Below are positions 1-8,696 of a DNA stretch of 64,000 nucleotides, piece by piece. Source of the DNA: Pseudomonas chlororaphis (GTDB lineage Bacteria; Pseudomonadota; Gammaproteobacteria; Pseudomonadales; Pseudomonadaceae). The stretch covers positions 310,001 through 374,000 of the forward strand of contig NZ_MSCT01000019.1 of the NCBI RefSeq assembly GCF_001921865.1, in the 5' to 3' direction. Numbering within the stretch: the first letter of the stretch is position 1; the number at the start of each line of letters is the position of its first letter. The translations under genes and the position numbers were made by a program. The notes under the pieces were generated by a model that was not told where the DNA came from, ran no database searches, and was given only the letters and a program-made list of their open reading frames with translations.

Positions 1-60
1 GGCTTTCTTGCGCAGCATGCGCGCCAGGTGGCGCTCGTCACGATCGGGGGATTCAGTCAT
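1..60 (-). CDS. cobO: Start of a cobalamin biosynthesis gene, probably cobO (partial)
   Basis: Only the first 20 codons are inside the window. The gene reads leftwards from an ATG at 60 and its protein begins MTESPDRDERHLARMLRKKA. This charged N-terminus resembles, from memory, pseudomonad CobO/BtuR cob(I)yrinic acid a,c-diamide adenosyltransferase, which adds the 5'-deoxyadenosyl group during cobalamin synthesis. The stronger support is context: a cobalamin riboswitch lies immediately upstream on the same strand, so B12 synthesis or uptake is expected. The P-loop that would prove CobO is outside the window, so another B12 gene is possible. Confidence 0.6.
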   Translation of the reverse strand, partial: MTESPDRDERHLARMLRKKA

Positions 61-154
61 GGGGCAGCTCTCCGTTGGGGCTGGATAACGGGGGGCAGGC
101 ATAGGAATAGACGGCGCAAGCCTGGCATCGCCCACCGTGATGCCGTTGGATGGA

Positions 155-362
155 TCAGGCCGGTCTCCGGGCTTGTGAGTGGCATGGATGCCCAACCGCG
201 CGCCTTCCCATGTCGACGTCGACACAGTGGCACCAGGCGCAGTCTTGACTCATTTACCGTTGCGGGGGCAGCGCCGGAATTGTCGTGCGTGCGCTGTTGT
301 CACGCGTACTCACCGGCTTCCCTGTTTCACCCTGTCGGCCCATGGCCACAGAGCACCTGAAA
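155..362 (-). ncRNA. Cobalamin riboswitch
   Basis: Read on the minus strand, the conserved blocks of the class appear in order: CAGGTGC near 360, GTGAAACAGGGAAGCCGGTG near 330, GCTGCCCCCGCAACGGTAA near 265, the B12 box GCCACTG at 231-225, GGGAAGGC near 205, and AGCCCGGAGACC at about 173-162. The aptamer ends roughly 95 nt before the ATG at 60. By family knowledge, binding of adenosylcobalamin lowers expression of the downstream cobalamin gene. The boundaries are approximate. Confidence 0.93.
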
Positions 363-372
363 CAAGTCGCAA

Positions 373-401
373 AGGTTAGAGGGTTGGGGGTGGAGCGTCA
401 A
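373..401 (-). promoter_or_regulatory. Sigma-70 promoter of the riboswitch-controlled gene
   Basis: The minus strand carries TTGACG (401-396), a 17-nt spacer and TAACCT (378-373). This places the transcript start near 366, just before the first conserved block of the riboswitch, as expected for a riboswitch leader. Confidence 0.65.
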
Positions 402-544
402 TTAAAGCCGGGCCGGGCAGACCGGCGAACTACTGCATATCGGAAAAATGACGCCAATCTTGTGCCACACTCGATGCAGTGATATCAAATAGCCATAATC
501 ACGTTAAAAAACTCTGAAATCTCAACAATAATAGGAAAAGTCCG

Positions 545-1123
545 ATGCAAGGCATGATCATCAGCAATCCGAAACTGGAGTTCCTGCGCCCCGCCCTGGA
601 ACGCTGGTTCGATTGCATCGACCGTTACAACGCCGTCCGCGGCGATAACGAAAGCCCTTACTGGTTCGACGAGAAAGCCAACCTGGGCTTGCTCTCGGCC
701 GCGACCTGGATGGCCGAGATGGTCACCCTGGAGCACACCCCGAGCAAAAAACAGCTCGAGGACGGCAACCGCAACGGACGCACCGACCTGTACATCGCCA
801 GCCAGGACGAGCGCGTCTACATTCAGGCCACCCAACGCTGGCCCCGGGTCAACAGCCTGCACCTGACCCAACCGCTGCTGGATGCCGCCAGCGACGCGAA
901 AAAAGCCAGCTACCCCAGCGACCTGAAACTCGGCTGCCTGTTCGTCACCCCACAGAAAACCCAGCACAGCGCCACCCCGGAAGAACTGCAGGACATGGTC
1001 GACGACTTGCAAAAGGAACACTGCTGCGCCGTGGCCTGGTACTTCCCCTACGCCTACCGCAAATTGCGCAACGAGGCCGGCAACTATCACCCGGGCGTTG
1101 CCGTGCTGTTCAAGGAAGCGTAA
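545..1123 (+). CDS. Conserved protein of unknown function, 192 aa
   Basis: I do not recognise a named family. The product is soluble, has no signal peptide or membrane segment, and is rich in aromatic residues (WF, YWF, WYFPYAYR). Between residues 58 and 100 there is a Glu, then GRTDLYI, then YIQATQ about ten residues later. That spacing recalls the E-(P)D-(E/Q)xK core of restriction-endonuclease-like folds, but the last Lys is missing, so this is only a weak structural hint. AGGAAAAG lies 8 nt before the ATG at 545; an ATG three codons later is an alternative start. The 60 bases upstream are unusually AT-rich for this region. It appears monocistronic. Confidence 0.8.
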   Translation: MQGMIISNPKLEFLRPALERWFDCIDRYNAVRGDNESPYWFDEKANLGLLSAATWMAEMVTLEHTPSKKQLEDGNRNGRTDLYIASQDERVYIQATQRWPRVNSLHLTQPLLDAASDAKKASYPSDLKLGCLFVTPQKTQHSATPEELQDMVDDLQKEHCCAVAWYFPYAYRKLRNEAGNYHPGVAVLFKEA

Positions 1124-1197
1124 TGAAGGGTTGAACCATCGCCCGCCTGTGCTTCTCTATGACTACACCGATGTCGTGCACTCATAGGGAAATCCGC

Positions 1198-2517
1198 ATG
1201 TTCAAGCCTCGCTACGCAGTCCTTATCACCCTCGCCGCCGGCCTTGCCGCCTGCGGCGAAACCTCCAACCTCCAGGTATCCGACGGCACCGGCCCCTCGC
1301 CGAAACTGCCCGAACCGAACAAGACCCTGATTCCGACCGTGAACATAGCGCCGGCGATCGGCTGGCCCGAAGGCGGCAAGCCAGTGGCCGCCGCCGGCAC
1401 GCAGGTGGCAGCGTTCGCCGAGGGCCTGGACCATCCGCGCTGGCTGTACGTATTGCCCAACGGCGATGTCCTGGTGGCGGAAACCAACGCCCCGCCCAAA
1501 CCCGACGACGGCAAAGGCCTGCGCGGCTGGATCGCAGGCAAGATCATGAGCCGCGCCGGGGCCGGCGTGCCCAGCCCGAACCGCATCACCTTGCTGCGCG
1601 ACAAGGACCACGACGGCGTGGCGGAAACCCGCACGGTGTTCCTGGAAAACCTCAATTCTCCGTTCGGCATGACCCTGGTGGGCAACGACCTGTACGTCGC
1701 CGACACCGACCGGCTGGTGCGCTTCCCTTATCAGGATGGCGAGACCCACATCAGCGCGCAGCCGACCAAGGTGGTCGACTTGCCAGGCGGTACGCTGAAC
1801 CACCACTGGACCAAGAACGTGATTGCCAGCAAGGACGGCAGCAAGCTGTATGTCACGGTAGGCTCCAACAGCAACGTCGGCGAAAACGGCCTGGACCAGG
1901 AGCAAGGTCGCGCGGCGATCTGGGAGGTCGACCGCGCCACCGGCCAGCAGCGGATTTTCGCCTCTGGCCTGCGCAACCCCAATGGCATGGCCTGGGAACC
2001 ACAAAGCGGCCAGTTGTGGACAGCGGTCAACGAGCGCGACGAAATCGGCAGCGACCTGGTGCCGGACTACATCACCTCGGTCAAGGACGGGGCCTTCTAT
2101 GGCTGGCCGTTCAGCTACTACGGTCAACATGTGGATGTGCGAGTCACCCCGCAGAACCCGGACCTGGTGGCCAAGGCCATCGCCCCCGACTATGCCGTCG
2201 GCCCGCATACCGCGTCCCTTGGCCTGGCGTTCGCCGAAGGCAGCAAGCTGCCGGCGCCGTTCAGCCAAGGCGCGTTCATCGGCCAGCACGGCTCCTGGAA
2301 CCGTAACCCGCACAGCGGCTACAAGGTGATCTTCGTGCCCTTCGCCAACGGCAAGCCGAATGGCCAACCGCTAGACGTCCTCACCGGCTTCCTGAGTGCT
2401 GACGAGAAAGCCATGGGCCGGCCGGTCGGCGTGGTGATCGACAAGCAAGGGGATCTGCTGGTGGCCGATGACGTCGGCAACAAGGTCTGGCGCGTATCGG
2501 CGACCAAGGCGCAATAA
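1198..2517 (+). CDS. Sorbosone dehydrogenase-like beta-propeller lipoprotein
   Basis: The 439-residue product belongs to the L-sorbosone dehydrogenase / soluble PQQ glucose dehydrogenase-like family (GSDH fold). The N-terminus is a lipoprotein signal with a lipobox ending LAAC at Cys19, so it should be anchored in the envelope facing the periplasm. Propeller signatures include DHPRWLYVLPNGDVLVAET (about residues 80-98), GLRNPNGMAW, GQHGSWNR and GDLLVADDVGNKVWRV near the end. I chose the ATG at 1198 because AGGGA sits just before it and the signal peptide begins there; an in-frame start at 1159 would disrupt the signal. The substrate and PQQ use cannot be told from sequence. A large hairpin follows the stop codon. 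Confidence 0.85.
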   Translation: MFKPRYAVLITLAAGLAACGETSNLQVSDGTGPSPKLPEPNKTLIPTVNIAPAIGWPEGGKPVAAAGTQVAAFAEGLDHPRWLYVLPNGDVLVAETNAPPKPDDGKGLRGWIAGKIMSRAGAGVPSPNRITLLRDKDHDGVAETRTVFLENLNSPFGMTLVGNDLYVADTDRLVRFPYQDGETHISAQPTKVVDLPGGTLNHHWTKNVIASKDGSKLYVTVGSNSNVGENGLDQEQGRAAIWEVDRATGQQRIFASGLRNPNGMAWEPQSGQLWTAVNERDEIGSDLVPDYITSVKDGAFYGWPFSYYGQHVDVRVTPQNPDLVAKAIAPDYAVGPHTASLGLAFAEGSKLPAPFSQGAFIGQHGSWNRNPHSGYKVIFVPFANGKPNGQPLDVLTGFLSADEKAMGRPVGVVIDKQGDLLVADDVGNKVWRVSATKAQ

Positions 2518-2521
2518 GCTC

Positions 2522-2564
2522 GCCGCCAGGCCGTCCGGATGGGTTATCCGGGCGGCCTGGCGGC
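2522..2564. terminator. 19-bp stem hairpin, probable terminator
   Basis: GCCGCCAGGCCGTCCGGAT pairs with ATCCGGGCGGCCTGGCGGC across a 5-nt loop with a single G-U wobble. It lies between the convergent sorbosone-dehydrogenase-like gene and the NlpC/P60 gene. No strong T-run follows on either strand, so termination is inferred from position and stability. Confidence 0.5.
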
Positions 2565-2634
2565 CCAGTTTGGCCAGCGCAGGAACAGTGGGGCAGTCAA
2601 GGCCGTCGCCAGGACAGCCTCGGCGCAGAAGAAC

Positions 2635-3168
2635 CTAAGGGTTGCGAGCCAGATGTTCCGGCTGCAGCACGCGCTTGGCGCTCAGGTAGGCTTTTTGCCA
2701 ATAGGCCTTGGACAGGCTGTCCAGCTTCACCGTACCGCCGGTGGCCGGCGCATGCACGAAACGACCTTCGCCAACATAGATGCCCGCATGACTGACCTGG
2801 GAGCCGCCATTGGTGGCGAAAAAGATCAGGTCGCCGGTTTGCAAGGCGTTCTTGCCGACATTCGGCGCACGCATGCCGATCATTTCCCGAGTCGAACGCG
2901 GCAGCGAGATCCCGGCCGCATCGCGATAGACATAGCCGATCAGGCCACTGCAATCGAAACCGGAGTCCGGCGTATTGCCGCCCCAGCGATAAGGCGTGCC
3001 CACCAGGCCCAGCGCACGGAACAGCACGTCTTCGGCCGCCGGAGAGAAGGTCTGGGGAGTATTGAAAACGGGGGCACGTACCACAGGCGCGGGCGGCGGG
3101 GTACGACTGGCGCACGCGCTGAGCAGCGCGGCGAGAACGATCAATGCAAGGCGGGCCGACGTCGACAT
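2635..3168 (-). CDS. NlpC/P60 cell-wall peptidase lipoprotein (C40 family), distal copy
   Basis: A 177-residue lipoprotein with a signal peptide ending LLSAC at Cys19, a Pro-rich linker to about residue 40 and an NlpC/P60 domain. The catalytic Cys is in FDCSG (Cys73), the His in SHAGIY (His127), and the third polar residue is His139 in FVHAP. The family cleaves D-gamma-glutamyl-meso-diaminopimelate bonds in peptidoglycan stem peptides. It lies downstream of a close paralogue (3334-3960) on the same strand, but a strong terminator separates them, so this copy probably has its own promoter in the 165-bp gap. Confidence 0.9.
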   Translation of the reverse strand: MSTSARLALIVLAALLSACASRTPPPAPVVRAPVFNTPQTFSPAAEDVLFRALGLVGTPYRWGGNTPDSGFDCSGLIGYVYRDAAGISLPRSTREMIGMRAPNVGKNALQTGDLIFFATNGGSQVSHAGIYVGEGRFVHAPATGGTVKLDSLSKAYWQKAYLSAKRVLQPEHLARNP

Positions 3169-3217
3169 ATGCAGAACAATCCTGATCTGGATGCGGCTTT
3201 CTCTGCCGTGAGGCCGA

Positions 3218-3252
3218 AAACAAAACCGCGTAAGCAGGGCTTACGCGGTTAG
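3218..3252 (-). terminator. Rho-independent terminator of the upstream NlpC/P60 gene
   Basis: On the minus strand AACCGCGTAAG pairs perfectly with CTTACGCGGTT around a 5-nt loop and is followed by TTGTTTT. It ends transcripts from the 3334-3960 gene before the next paralogue. Confidence 0.85.
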
Positions 3253-3333
3253 TTTTCAACAATAGATCAGGATTCTAGCGTCTACGCGTCAAACTTCAAG
3301 TAAGACTTTAAGTTTGCCTTACAAAATGTCCGC

Positions 3334-3960
3334 TTATTTGCGCGCGGTAACCACAGTCGGGGCCATGGCGAGGGCACGCTTGGCTTCGATGAAGGTCTTG
3401 CTCCAGTAGCTGTCGCCCAGGCTATCGACCCGGACGCCGCCGCTGCGGCGGCTGCTGGAGTGGATGAACTGGTCGTCGCCCAGGTAGATACCAGCGTGGC
3501 TTACGCGACCGCGGCGGCCATTGGTGGCGAAGAACAGCAGGTCGCCCGGCTGCAGCTTGTTACGTGCAACCAGTGGAGCGTCGACGTTGATCATTTCACG
3601 CGTGGAGCGCGGCAGATTCATCCCGGCTTCTTCGCGGAACAGATAACCGATGAAACCGCTGCAATCAAAACCGGCTTCGGACGTACCGCCGAAGCGGTAA
3701 CGGGTACCGATCAGGGACATGCCACGTTCGAGAATGCTGTCAGCCAGAACAGGCAGCTGATAAGGCTTGCTGTCAGCGAACTCGGCGAGTTCTTTTTCGG
3801 TTGCCAGCTCTTCCTGGAAAATGGTGGAAGACTGGGCTTTTGAAGAGTTTTGAACCTGTTGTTGCTCTTGCTGGCTCACCGGAGAGTGGGTGGCGCAACC
3901 AAACAACAGGGTGACGAGTGCAAGAGGCACGAGGGGTGCGAAGCGCTTCAGCATGGGCAC
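3334..3960 (-). CDS. NlpC/P60 cell-wall peptidase lipoprotein, proximal copy
   Basis: A 208-residue paralogue of the 2635-3168 gene. The signal peptide ends LLFGC (Cys22). A Gln/Ser-rich stretch (residues 28-48, SQQEQQQVQNSSKAQSS) precedes the domain. Catalytic residues are Cys100 (FDCSG), His155 (SHAGIY) and His167 (FIHSS). The start is either the ATG at 3960 or, two codons later, MLKRFAP at 3954; the sequence does not settle this. The product should act on peptidoglycan from the periplasmic or outer-membrane side. Confidence 0.9.
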   Translation of the reverse strand: MPMLKRFAPLVPLALVTLLFGCATHSPVSQQEQQQVQNSSKAQSSTIFQEELATEKELAEFADSKPYQLPVLADSILERGMSLIGTRYRFGGTSEAGFDCSGFIGYLFREEAGMNLPRSTREMINVDAPLVARNKLQPGDLLFFATNGRRGRVSHAGIYLGDDQFIHSSSRRSGGVRVDSLGDSYWSKTFIEAKRALAMAPTVVTARK

Positions 3961-4168
3961 GACCGTGGCTTAAAGTTATAAAGAAGCCGCGACTATGCCC
4001 TCTATCGATCTCATTTGCAAATTCAATCGATTAATTTGTGACTTATCGGTTTCTCTTTTACATCTAAGGCCTTAAGCCCATTTTAAACGCGCACGCTTCT
4101 GGAATCGCTTCCGGATGCGGGTTTTCTGGCGCCTGGAATATGCCGAAAAACCCCTGCAGGCCGCGGTT

Positions 4169-4873
4169 TTACCAGCCCAGGGTTTCCTTGAGGAAGGGAA
4201 TGGTGAGCTTGCGCTGGGCTTGCAGGGAAGCCTGATCGAGACGTTCCAGCAGCTCGAACAACGCGCTCATGCTGCGGGTACCGCGCGTCAGAATAAAGTG
4301 CCCGACTTCGTCGGTCAGGTGCAGCCCACGCCGGGAAGCGCGCAACTGCAACGCACGCAATTTGTCTTCGTCGGAAAGCGGGCGCATCTGGAAGATCAAC
4401 GCCAGGGTCAGCCGCGACTTGAGGTCCGCCAGCTTCACCGGCAACTCCCGCGGCGAGGTCGAAGCTGCGATCAGCAGGCGTCGGCCGCTGTCACGCAGGC
4501 GGTTGAACAGATGAAACAGTGCTTCTTCCCAATCCGCCTTGCCCGCCACCGCCTGCAAGTCATCCAGGCAGACCAACTCGTACTGTTCCAGGTTGTCGAG
4601 GATTTCGATGCCGCGATCCAACAGCTCCGCCAGGGGCAGATAGACCGCCGGCTCTCCCAACTGCTCGAACCGCAGGCAGGCCGCCTGCAGCAAGTGCGTA
4701 CGCCCTACCCCATCCTTGCCCCAGAGGTAGATCAGGCTCTCGGTCCAGCCGGCGTCGGCTTCGCAAAGCCGCTCGACATAGCCGAGTGCAGCGGCATTGG
4801 CGCCTGGGTAGTAGTTGATGAAGGTGGCGTCATCACGCAGACGCACACCTAGGGGCAGCTGAATCGGTTTCAT
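4169..4873 (-). CDS. hda: DnaA regulatory inactivator Hda
   Basis: The 234-residue protein is a single DnaA-like AAA+ domain without the DNA-binding domain of DnaA. QLPL at residues 5-8 is the clamp-binding motif that docks Hda on the DNA polymerase III beta sliding clamp. Walker A is GKDGVGRTH (52-60), Walker B is LVCLDD (100-105), and the arginine-rich sensor region follows. With the clamp, Hda stimulates hydrolysis of DnaA-bound ATP after initiation, preventing re-initiation. Its neighbours (permease, DUF2066, purM) are the same as around hda in PAO1. Pseudomonads often annotate it as a DnaA-like protein. Confidence 0.93.
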   Translation of the reverse strand: MKPIQLPLGVRLRDDATFINYYPGANAAALGYVERLCEADAGWTESLIYLWGKDGVGRTHLLQAACLRFEQLGEPAVYLPLAELLDRGIEILDNLEQYELVCLDDLQAVAGKADWEEALFHLFNRLRDSGRRLLIAASTSPRELPVKLADLKSRLTLALIFQMRPLSDEDKLRALQLRASRRGLHLTDEVGHFILTRGTRSMSALFELLERLDQASLQAQRKLTIPFLKETLGW

Positions 4874-5102
4874 GCTGACTGAACAGTTCCAAACGAACCG
4901 TTAGTGGCCTCTGTGTAAAGTTTGCAAAGTTTATACCCGTGACGCCGGGCGCACAATGCGGCAGACCACAAGCAAAATCAAAGGTTTGCGTTAGCCTGGT
5001 GAAATCGCGGGGGATTCTTTGACGGTGGATGTGACAGCTGCAAAAGCCTTCGGAGCCAACCCGCGGAACACGGGCGCCCCGAAAGCGCAAATACCGCAGG
5101 CG

Positions 5103-6176
5103 CTACTGCTCGGACTCCTCTGCCCCGCTATAGATGTCCGAGTCCTTGTACAAGTCGTGCACGTGGCGCACCAGCACCATAATCACCGCCGCCACCGGCA
5201 ACGCCAGGAGGATGCCGGTGAAACCGAACAGCTCGCCCCCCGCGAGAATCGCGAAGATCACCGCCACCGGATGCAGGCCGATCCGATCGCCGACCAGCAA
5301 GGGCGTGAGCACCATGCCCTCCAGTGCCTGGCCCACCATGAATACCGCGACGATGCCAATCATCGGGTACAGGTCGCCGCCAAACTGGAACAACCCGGCA
5401 ATCAGCGCCGCGCCGATGCCGATGATGAACCCCATGTAAGGAACGATGGCAGCCAGGCCGGCAATCATCCCGATCAACAGCCCCAGCTCCAGGCCGACCA
5501 GCATCAGGCCCGCGGCGTAGATCACCCCCAGGGCAACCATCACCAGCAGTTGCCCGCGGACAAATGCCCCCAGCACTTCATGGCACTCCCCCGCCAGCGC
5601 CACCACGCGTTCTTCGCGATCACGGGGCAACAGGCTGCGGATCTTCGCCATCATCAGGTCCCAGTCGCGCAGCAGATAGAAGCTGACCACCGGAATCAGT
5701 ACCAGATTGGCCAGCCAGCCGATCAGCGCCAGGCTGGAGGCCGTGGCCTGGCTCAGGACCACGCCGACGATATCGGTGGTCTGCCCCATGTGCTCGCTGA
5801 TCGCCGCCTTGACCTTGTCGAACTTCCAGAAGCCGTCGGACAAGCCCAGCTTGGACTGGGCCCAGGGCATCGCCGTGTGCTGCAGCCAATCGAGCATCTG
5901 CGGCGCCAGTTCGTACAAGCGCAGCAGTTGCTTGGCGAGCATCGGCACCAGCACCAGCAATAGGGCCATGACGATCAAGGTGAACAGGGCAAACACCGCC
6001 ACTACACCCCAGGTGCGCGACAGACCGAGCTTCTCCAGACGATCCACCAGCGGATCGAACAGATAGGCCAACAGCAAGGCCACCAGGAACGGTGTCAGGA
6101 TCGAGTGCAACAGGAATATGAACGCACAGAGCAGGAGCACCCCACCCAACCAGACCCACCGACGCGTATCAGCCAT
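5103..6176 (-). CDS. AI-2E family transporter (PerM-type permease)
   Basis: The 357-residue integral membrane protein has about eight hydrophobic segments, with a pair at the N-terminus (WVWLGGVLLLCAFIFLL), a long soluble middle region (about 80-150) and clustered segments from 150 on. This is the layout of the AI-2E exporter/PerM family (DUF20). The substrate is unknown; the name comes from E. coli TqsA. I use the ATG at 6176 because GGAG lies 6 nt before it; the in-frame ATG at 6188 lacks such a site. The DUF2066 gene ends 36 bp upstream on the same strand, so the two may be cotranscribed. Confidence 0.88.
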   Translation of the reverse strand: MADTRRWVWLGGVLLLCAFIFLLHSILTPFLVALLLAYLFDPLVDRLEKLGLSRTWGVVAVFALFTLIVMALLLVLVPMLAKQLLRLYELAPQMLDWLQHTAMPWAQSKLGLSDGFWKFDKVKAAISEHMGQTTDIVGVVLSQATASSLALIGWLANLVLIPVVSFYLLRDWDLMMAKIRSLLPRDREERVVALAGECHEVLGAFVRGQLLVMVALGVIYAAGLMLVGLELGLLIGMIAGLAAIVPYMGFIIGIGAALIAGLFQFGGDLYPMIGIVAVFMVGQALEGMVLTPLLVGDRIGLHPVAVIFAILAGGELFGFTGILLALPVAAVIMVLVRHVHDLYKDSDIYSGAEESEQ

Positions 6177-6212
6177 GAACCACTCCATTGCTTCTATATA
6201 AGGAAAGAAAAC

Positions 6213-7253
6213 CTACCAGCGAAAACGCAGTTGAGCGCTCGGCGCTGGTACCGGCGCAGGCGTCGCACCCTCGGCAGTCGGCTGGGCCGCAGGCACCGCG
6301 CCCGCCGGAACTTCCTGCAATCGAGCCAGGCTCAACTGCGCACGCAACTGTTCGGCACTGCCACTGACCCGATAAACCGCACGATCGCCATCGACGCTCT
6401 GCAAACGCCCGCCGAAAGGCTCGAGCAAATGCCCCAGCGCCGCATAGCGCTCCAGATTCATGCCCTGCACTTCCAACAACTGCTCGCTGGAGACGCCCGG
6501 CCGAGTGACAAACCGTGGTGCCAGACGCTGGCTGACAGCCAACAGCACCGCATCGGCCAAGGCCGGCACATCAGCGCCCTGGACGCTACCCTGCTCCTTC
6601 TGGTCACCCAGCCACAGACGCCACTTGGCCTGCCACTGGCCACCCTCTTCGCTGGCGTGCACCGCCAGCAGCGCATCCGCCCCGTAGCGCTCCGAGGCCG
6701 CGTGCAGCGGTGCCGGATCGGAACCCTCGAGGTTCGGCGCAGTGGCGACAATCTGTTCATTCAAGTCCGCCAGCGGCAGACGCAGCGGCAAACCGCGATG
6801 CTGGGCCGCGCGCCGCAACGGCGTCGCGCTGGCCTGGCCATCGCCGACCAGGCTGGAACCTTCGGCGGAGTCGGTCAGCCACCAGCCGAGAATCGACGGA
6901 CGATTACTGCCCCACAGCGACAAACCGGCCTGACGTAGCGCGCGATCGGTGCTGACCGGGTCGAAATCGACCTGCAGGCTTTCCGGAGGCCCCGCGTCGT
7001 AGCCGTACTGGCTGATGATCTGTTGCGGGTCCTTGCGGATCGCCGCCAGCCCCGGGTTCTGCAACGCCTTGCTATCGCCGGTCAGGCGTAGCACCAAGGT
7101 CTCCAGGGCCCGCTGAGTGGCCTGGTCGCGCTCGGCGGGAGCCTGGCTGCTGACCGGTTCGCGAACCTGATACAGGCCATTGAGGGTTTCGGCATGACTC
7201 GCCAGGCTGACCAATGACAAACAGCCCACAAAAAGAAATTGACCCAAACGCAT
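6213..7253 (-). CDS. DUF2066 domain-containing periplasmic protein
   Basis: The product has 346 residues and a cleavable signal peptide (MRLGQFLFVGCLSLVSLASHA, predicted cut after SHA). The body matches what I know of DUF2066 proteins, which are common next to purM in Pseudomonas and have no assigned function. Features are YQVREPVSSQ near the mature N-terminus, a GGQWQAKWRLWLGD segment near residue 215, and a Pro/Ala-rich C-terminal tail ending LRFRW. The start at 7253 is set by the signal peptide; the frame stays open for 29 codons further upstream, but these are not a credible N-terminus. It is divergent from purM. Confidence 0.8.
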   Translation of the reverse strand: MRLGQFLFVGCLSLVSLASHAETLNGLYQVREPVSSQAPAERDQATQRALETLVLRLTGDSKALQNPGLAAIRKDPQQIISQYGYDAGPPESLQVDFDPVSTDRALRQAGLSLWGSNRPSILGWWLTDSAEGSSLVGDGQASATPLRRAAQHRGLPLRLPLADLNEQIVATAPNLEGSDPAPLHAASERYGADALLAVHASEEGGQWQAKWRLWLGDQKEQGSVQGADVPALADAVLLAVSQRLAPRFVTRPGVSSEQLLEVQGMNLERYAALGHLLEPFGGRLQSVDGDRAVYRVSGSAEQLRAQLSLARLQEVPAGAVPAAQPTAEGATPAPVPAPSAQLRFRW

Positions 7254-7637
7254 GGAGGATTCCCGACGACAAAAAGCGGCAGCAACAGACCGCGTGAACA
7301 GAGTTGAGCAAGGCTGTGACCACAAAGCCCAGGCAAACATTCACCCGATCCATGGAAGTTTTGCGGCTGTCATAACGACAGCCGGTACAAGGCTATACCT
7401 TATACAACCCCGAGCGAGACGATCGACACGGCCAATCGCGTTTTTTTTGAGCGGATGTGCCCTGCCCGTCGGCCCGAGGATGGCCGCTACACCTCAAGCC
7501 TGATAAAATCGCGCGCCTTCGCAGACCGGCAACAGCCGGGGTTACGGAAATGATTGCGCGGCATTGCCCCCGCGACTGTTTCAATGGCCTCGCTGGACTC
7601 GGTCGATACCCCTGAATCCCCCCTAAAGGCCTGGATC
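7254..7637. promoter_or_regulatory. 384-bp divergent region with the purM leader
   Basis: This gap separates the DUF2066 gene from purM. It contains an AT-rich patch at about 7380-7450, including a run of eight T residues (7441-7448), and GATAAAAT near 7502-7509, which could be a -10 element; its -35 partner is weak. If used, purM has a leader of about 120 nt with the small hairpin CCGGCAACAGCCGG near 7525. A possible 21-codon upstream ORF starts with ATG at 7550 and stops at 7615. No known riboswitch fold was recognised. Confidence 0.3.
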
Positions 7638-8696
7638 ATGAGCAAGCAACCCTCCCTGAGCTACAAAGACGCCGGTGTAGACATCGACGCCGGTGAAGCA
7701 TTGGTCGAACGCATCAAGAGCGTCGCCAAGCGCACTGCGCGCCCGGAAGTCATGGGCGGCCTGGGCGGTTTCGGCGCCCTCTGCGAAATCCCGGCCGGCT
7801 ACAAACAGCCTGTGCTGGTCTCCGGCACCGACGGCGTCGGCACCAAGCTGCGCCTGGCGCTGAATCTGAACAAACACGACAGCATCGGCCAGGACCTGGT
7901 CGCCATGTGCGTAAACGACCTGGTGGTCTGCGGTGCCGAACCGCTGTTCTTCCTCGACTACTACGCCACCGGCAAGCTGAACGTCGATGTCGCCGCCACG
8001 GTGGTCACCGGTATCGGTGCCGGCTGCGAACTGGCTGGCTGCTCCCTGGTCGGCGGTGAAACCGCTGAAATGCCAGGCATGTACGAAGGCGAAGACTACG
8101 ACCTGGCCGGTTTCTGCGTCGGCGTGGTGGAAAAAGCCGAGATCATCGACGGCTCCAAGGTTGCCACTGGCGACGCCCTGCTCGCCCTGCCGTCTTCCGG
8201 CCCGCACTCCAACGGCTACTCGCTGATCCGCAAGATCATCGAAGTCTCCGGCGCCGACATCGAAACCGTGCAACTCGACGGCAAGCCGCTGACCGAACTG
8301 CTGATGGCCCCGACCCGCATCTACGTCAAGCCACTGCTCAAGCTGATCAAGGACACTGGCGCGGTCAAGGCCATGGCCCACATCACCGGCGGCGGTCTGC
8401 TGGACAACATCCCGCGCGTCCTGCCAAAAGGCGCTCAGGCCGTGGTCGACGTGGCCAGCTGGCAGCGTCCGGCGGTATTCGACTGGCTGCAGGAAAAGGG
8501 CAACGTCGACGAGCACGAAATGCACCGCGTCCTGAACTGCGGCGTCGGCATGGTGATCTGCGTAGCTCAGGAGCACGTCGAAAGCGCCCTGAACGTCCTG
8601 CGCGCAGCCGGCGAACAGCCTTGGGTCATTGGTCAGATCGCTAGCGCTGCCGAAGGCGCTGCCCAGGTCGAGCTGAAAAACCTCAAGGCACATTGA
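7638..8696 (+). CDS. purM: Phosphoribosylformylglycinamidine cyclo-ligase
   Basis: The 352-residue enzyme makes AIR from FGAM with ATP, the fifth step of purine synthesis. Recognisable PurM blocks are LSYKDAGVDIDAG at the N-terminus, the Gly-rich ATP loop GGLGGFGAL, SGTDGVGTKL, MCVNDLVVCGAEPLFFLDY and ITGGGLLDNIPRVLP. I place the start at the ATG at 7638, which begins the canonical MSKQPSLSYKDAG; the frame is open further upstream. The stop codon overlaps the purN ATG (TGATG), so the two are translationally coupled. Confidence 0.97.
   Translation: MSKQPSLSYKDAGVDIDAGEALVERIKSVAKRTARPEVMGGLGGFGALCEIPAGYKQPVLVSGTDGVGTKLRLALNLNKHDSIGQDLVAMCVNDLVVCGAEPLFFLDYYATGKLNVDVAATVVTGIGAGCELAGCSLVGGETAEMPGMYEGEDYDLAGFCVGVVEKAEIIDGSKVATGDALLALPSSGPHSNGYSLIRKIIEVSGADIETVQLDGKPLTELLMAPTRIYVKPLLKLIKDTGAVKAMAHITGGGLLDNIPRVLPKGAQAVVDVASWQRPAVFDWLQEKGNVDEHEMHRVLNCGVGMVICVAQEHVESALNVLRAAGEQPWVIGQIASAAEGAAQVELKNLKAH

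Noticed and set aside
28..360. Open frame over the riboswitch
   Set aside because: It lies opposite conserved riboswitch RNA and shows no protein family; the RNA explains the conservation.
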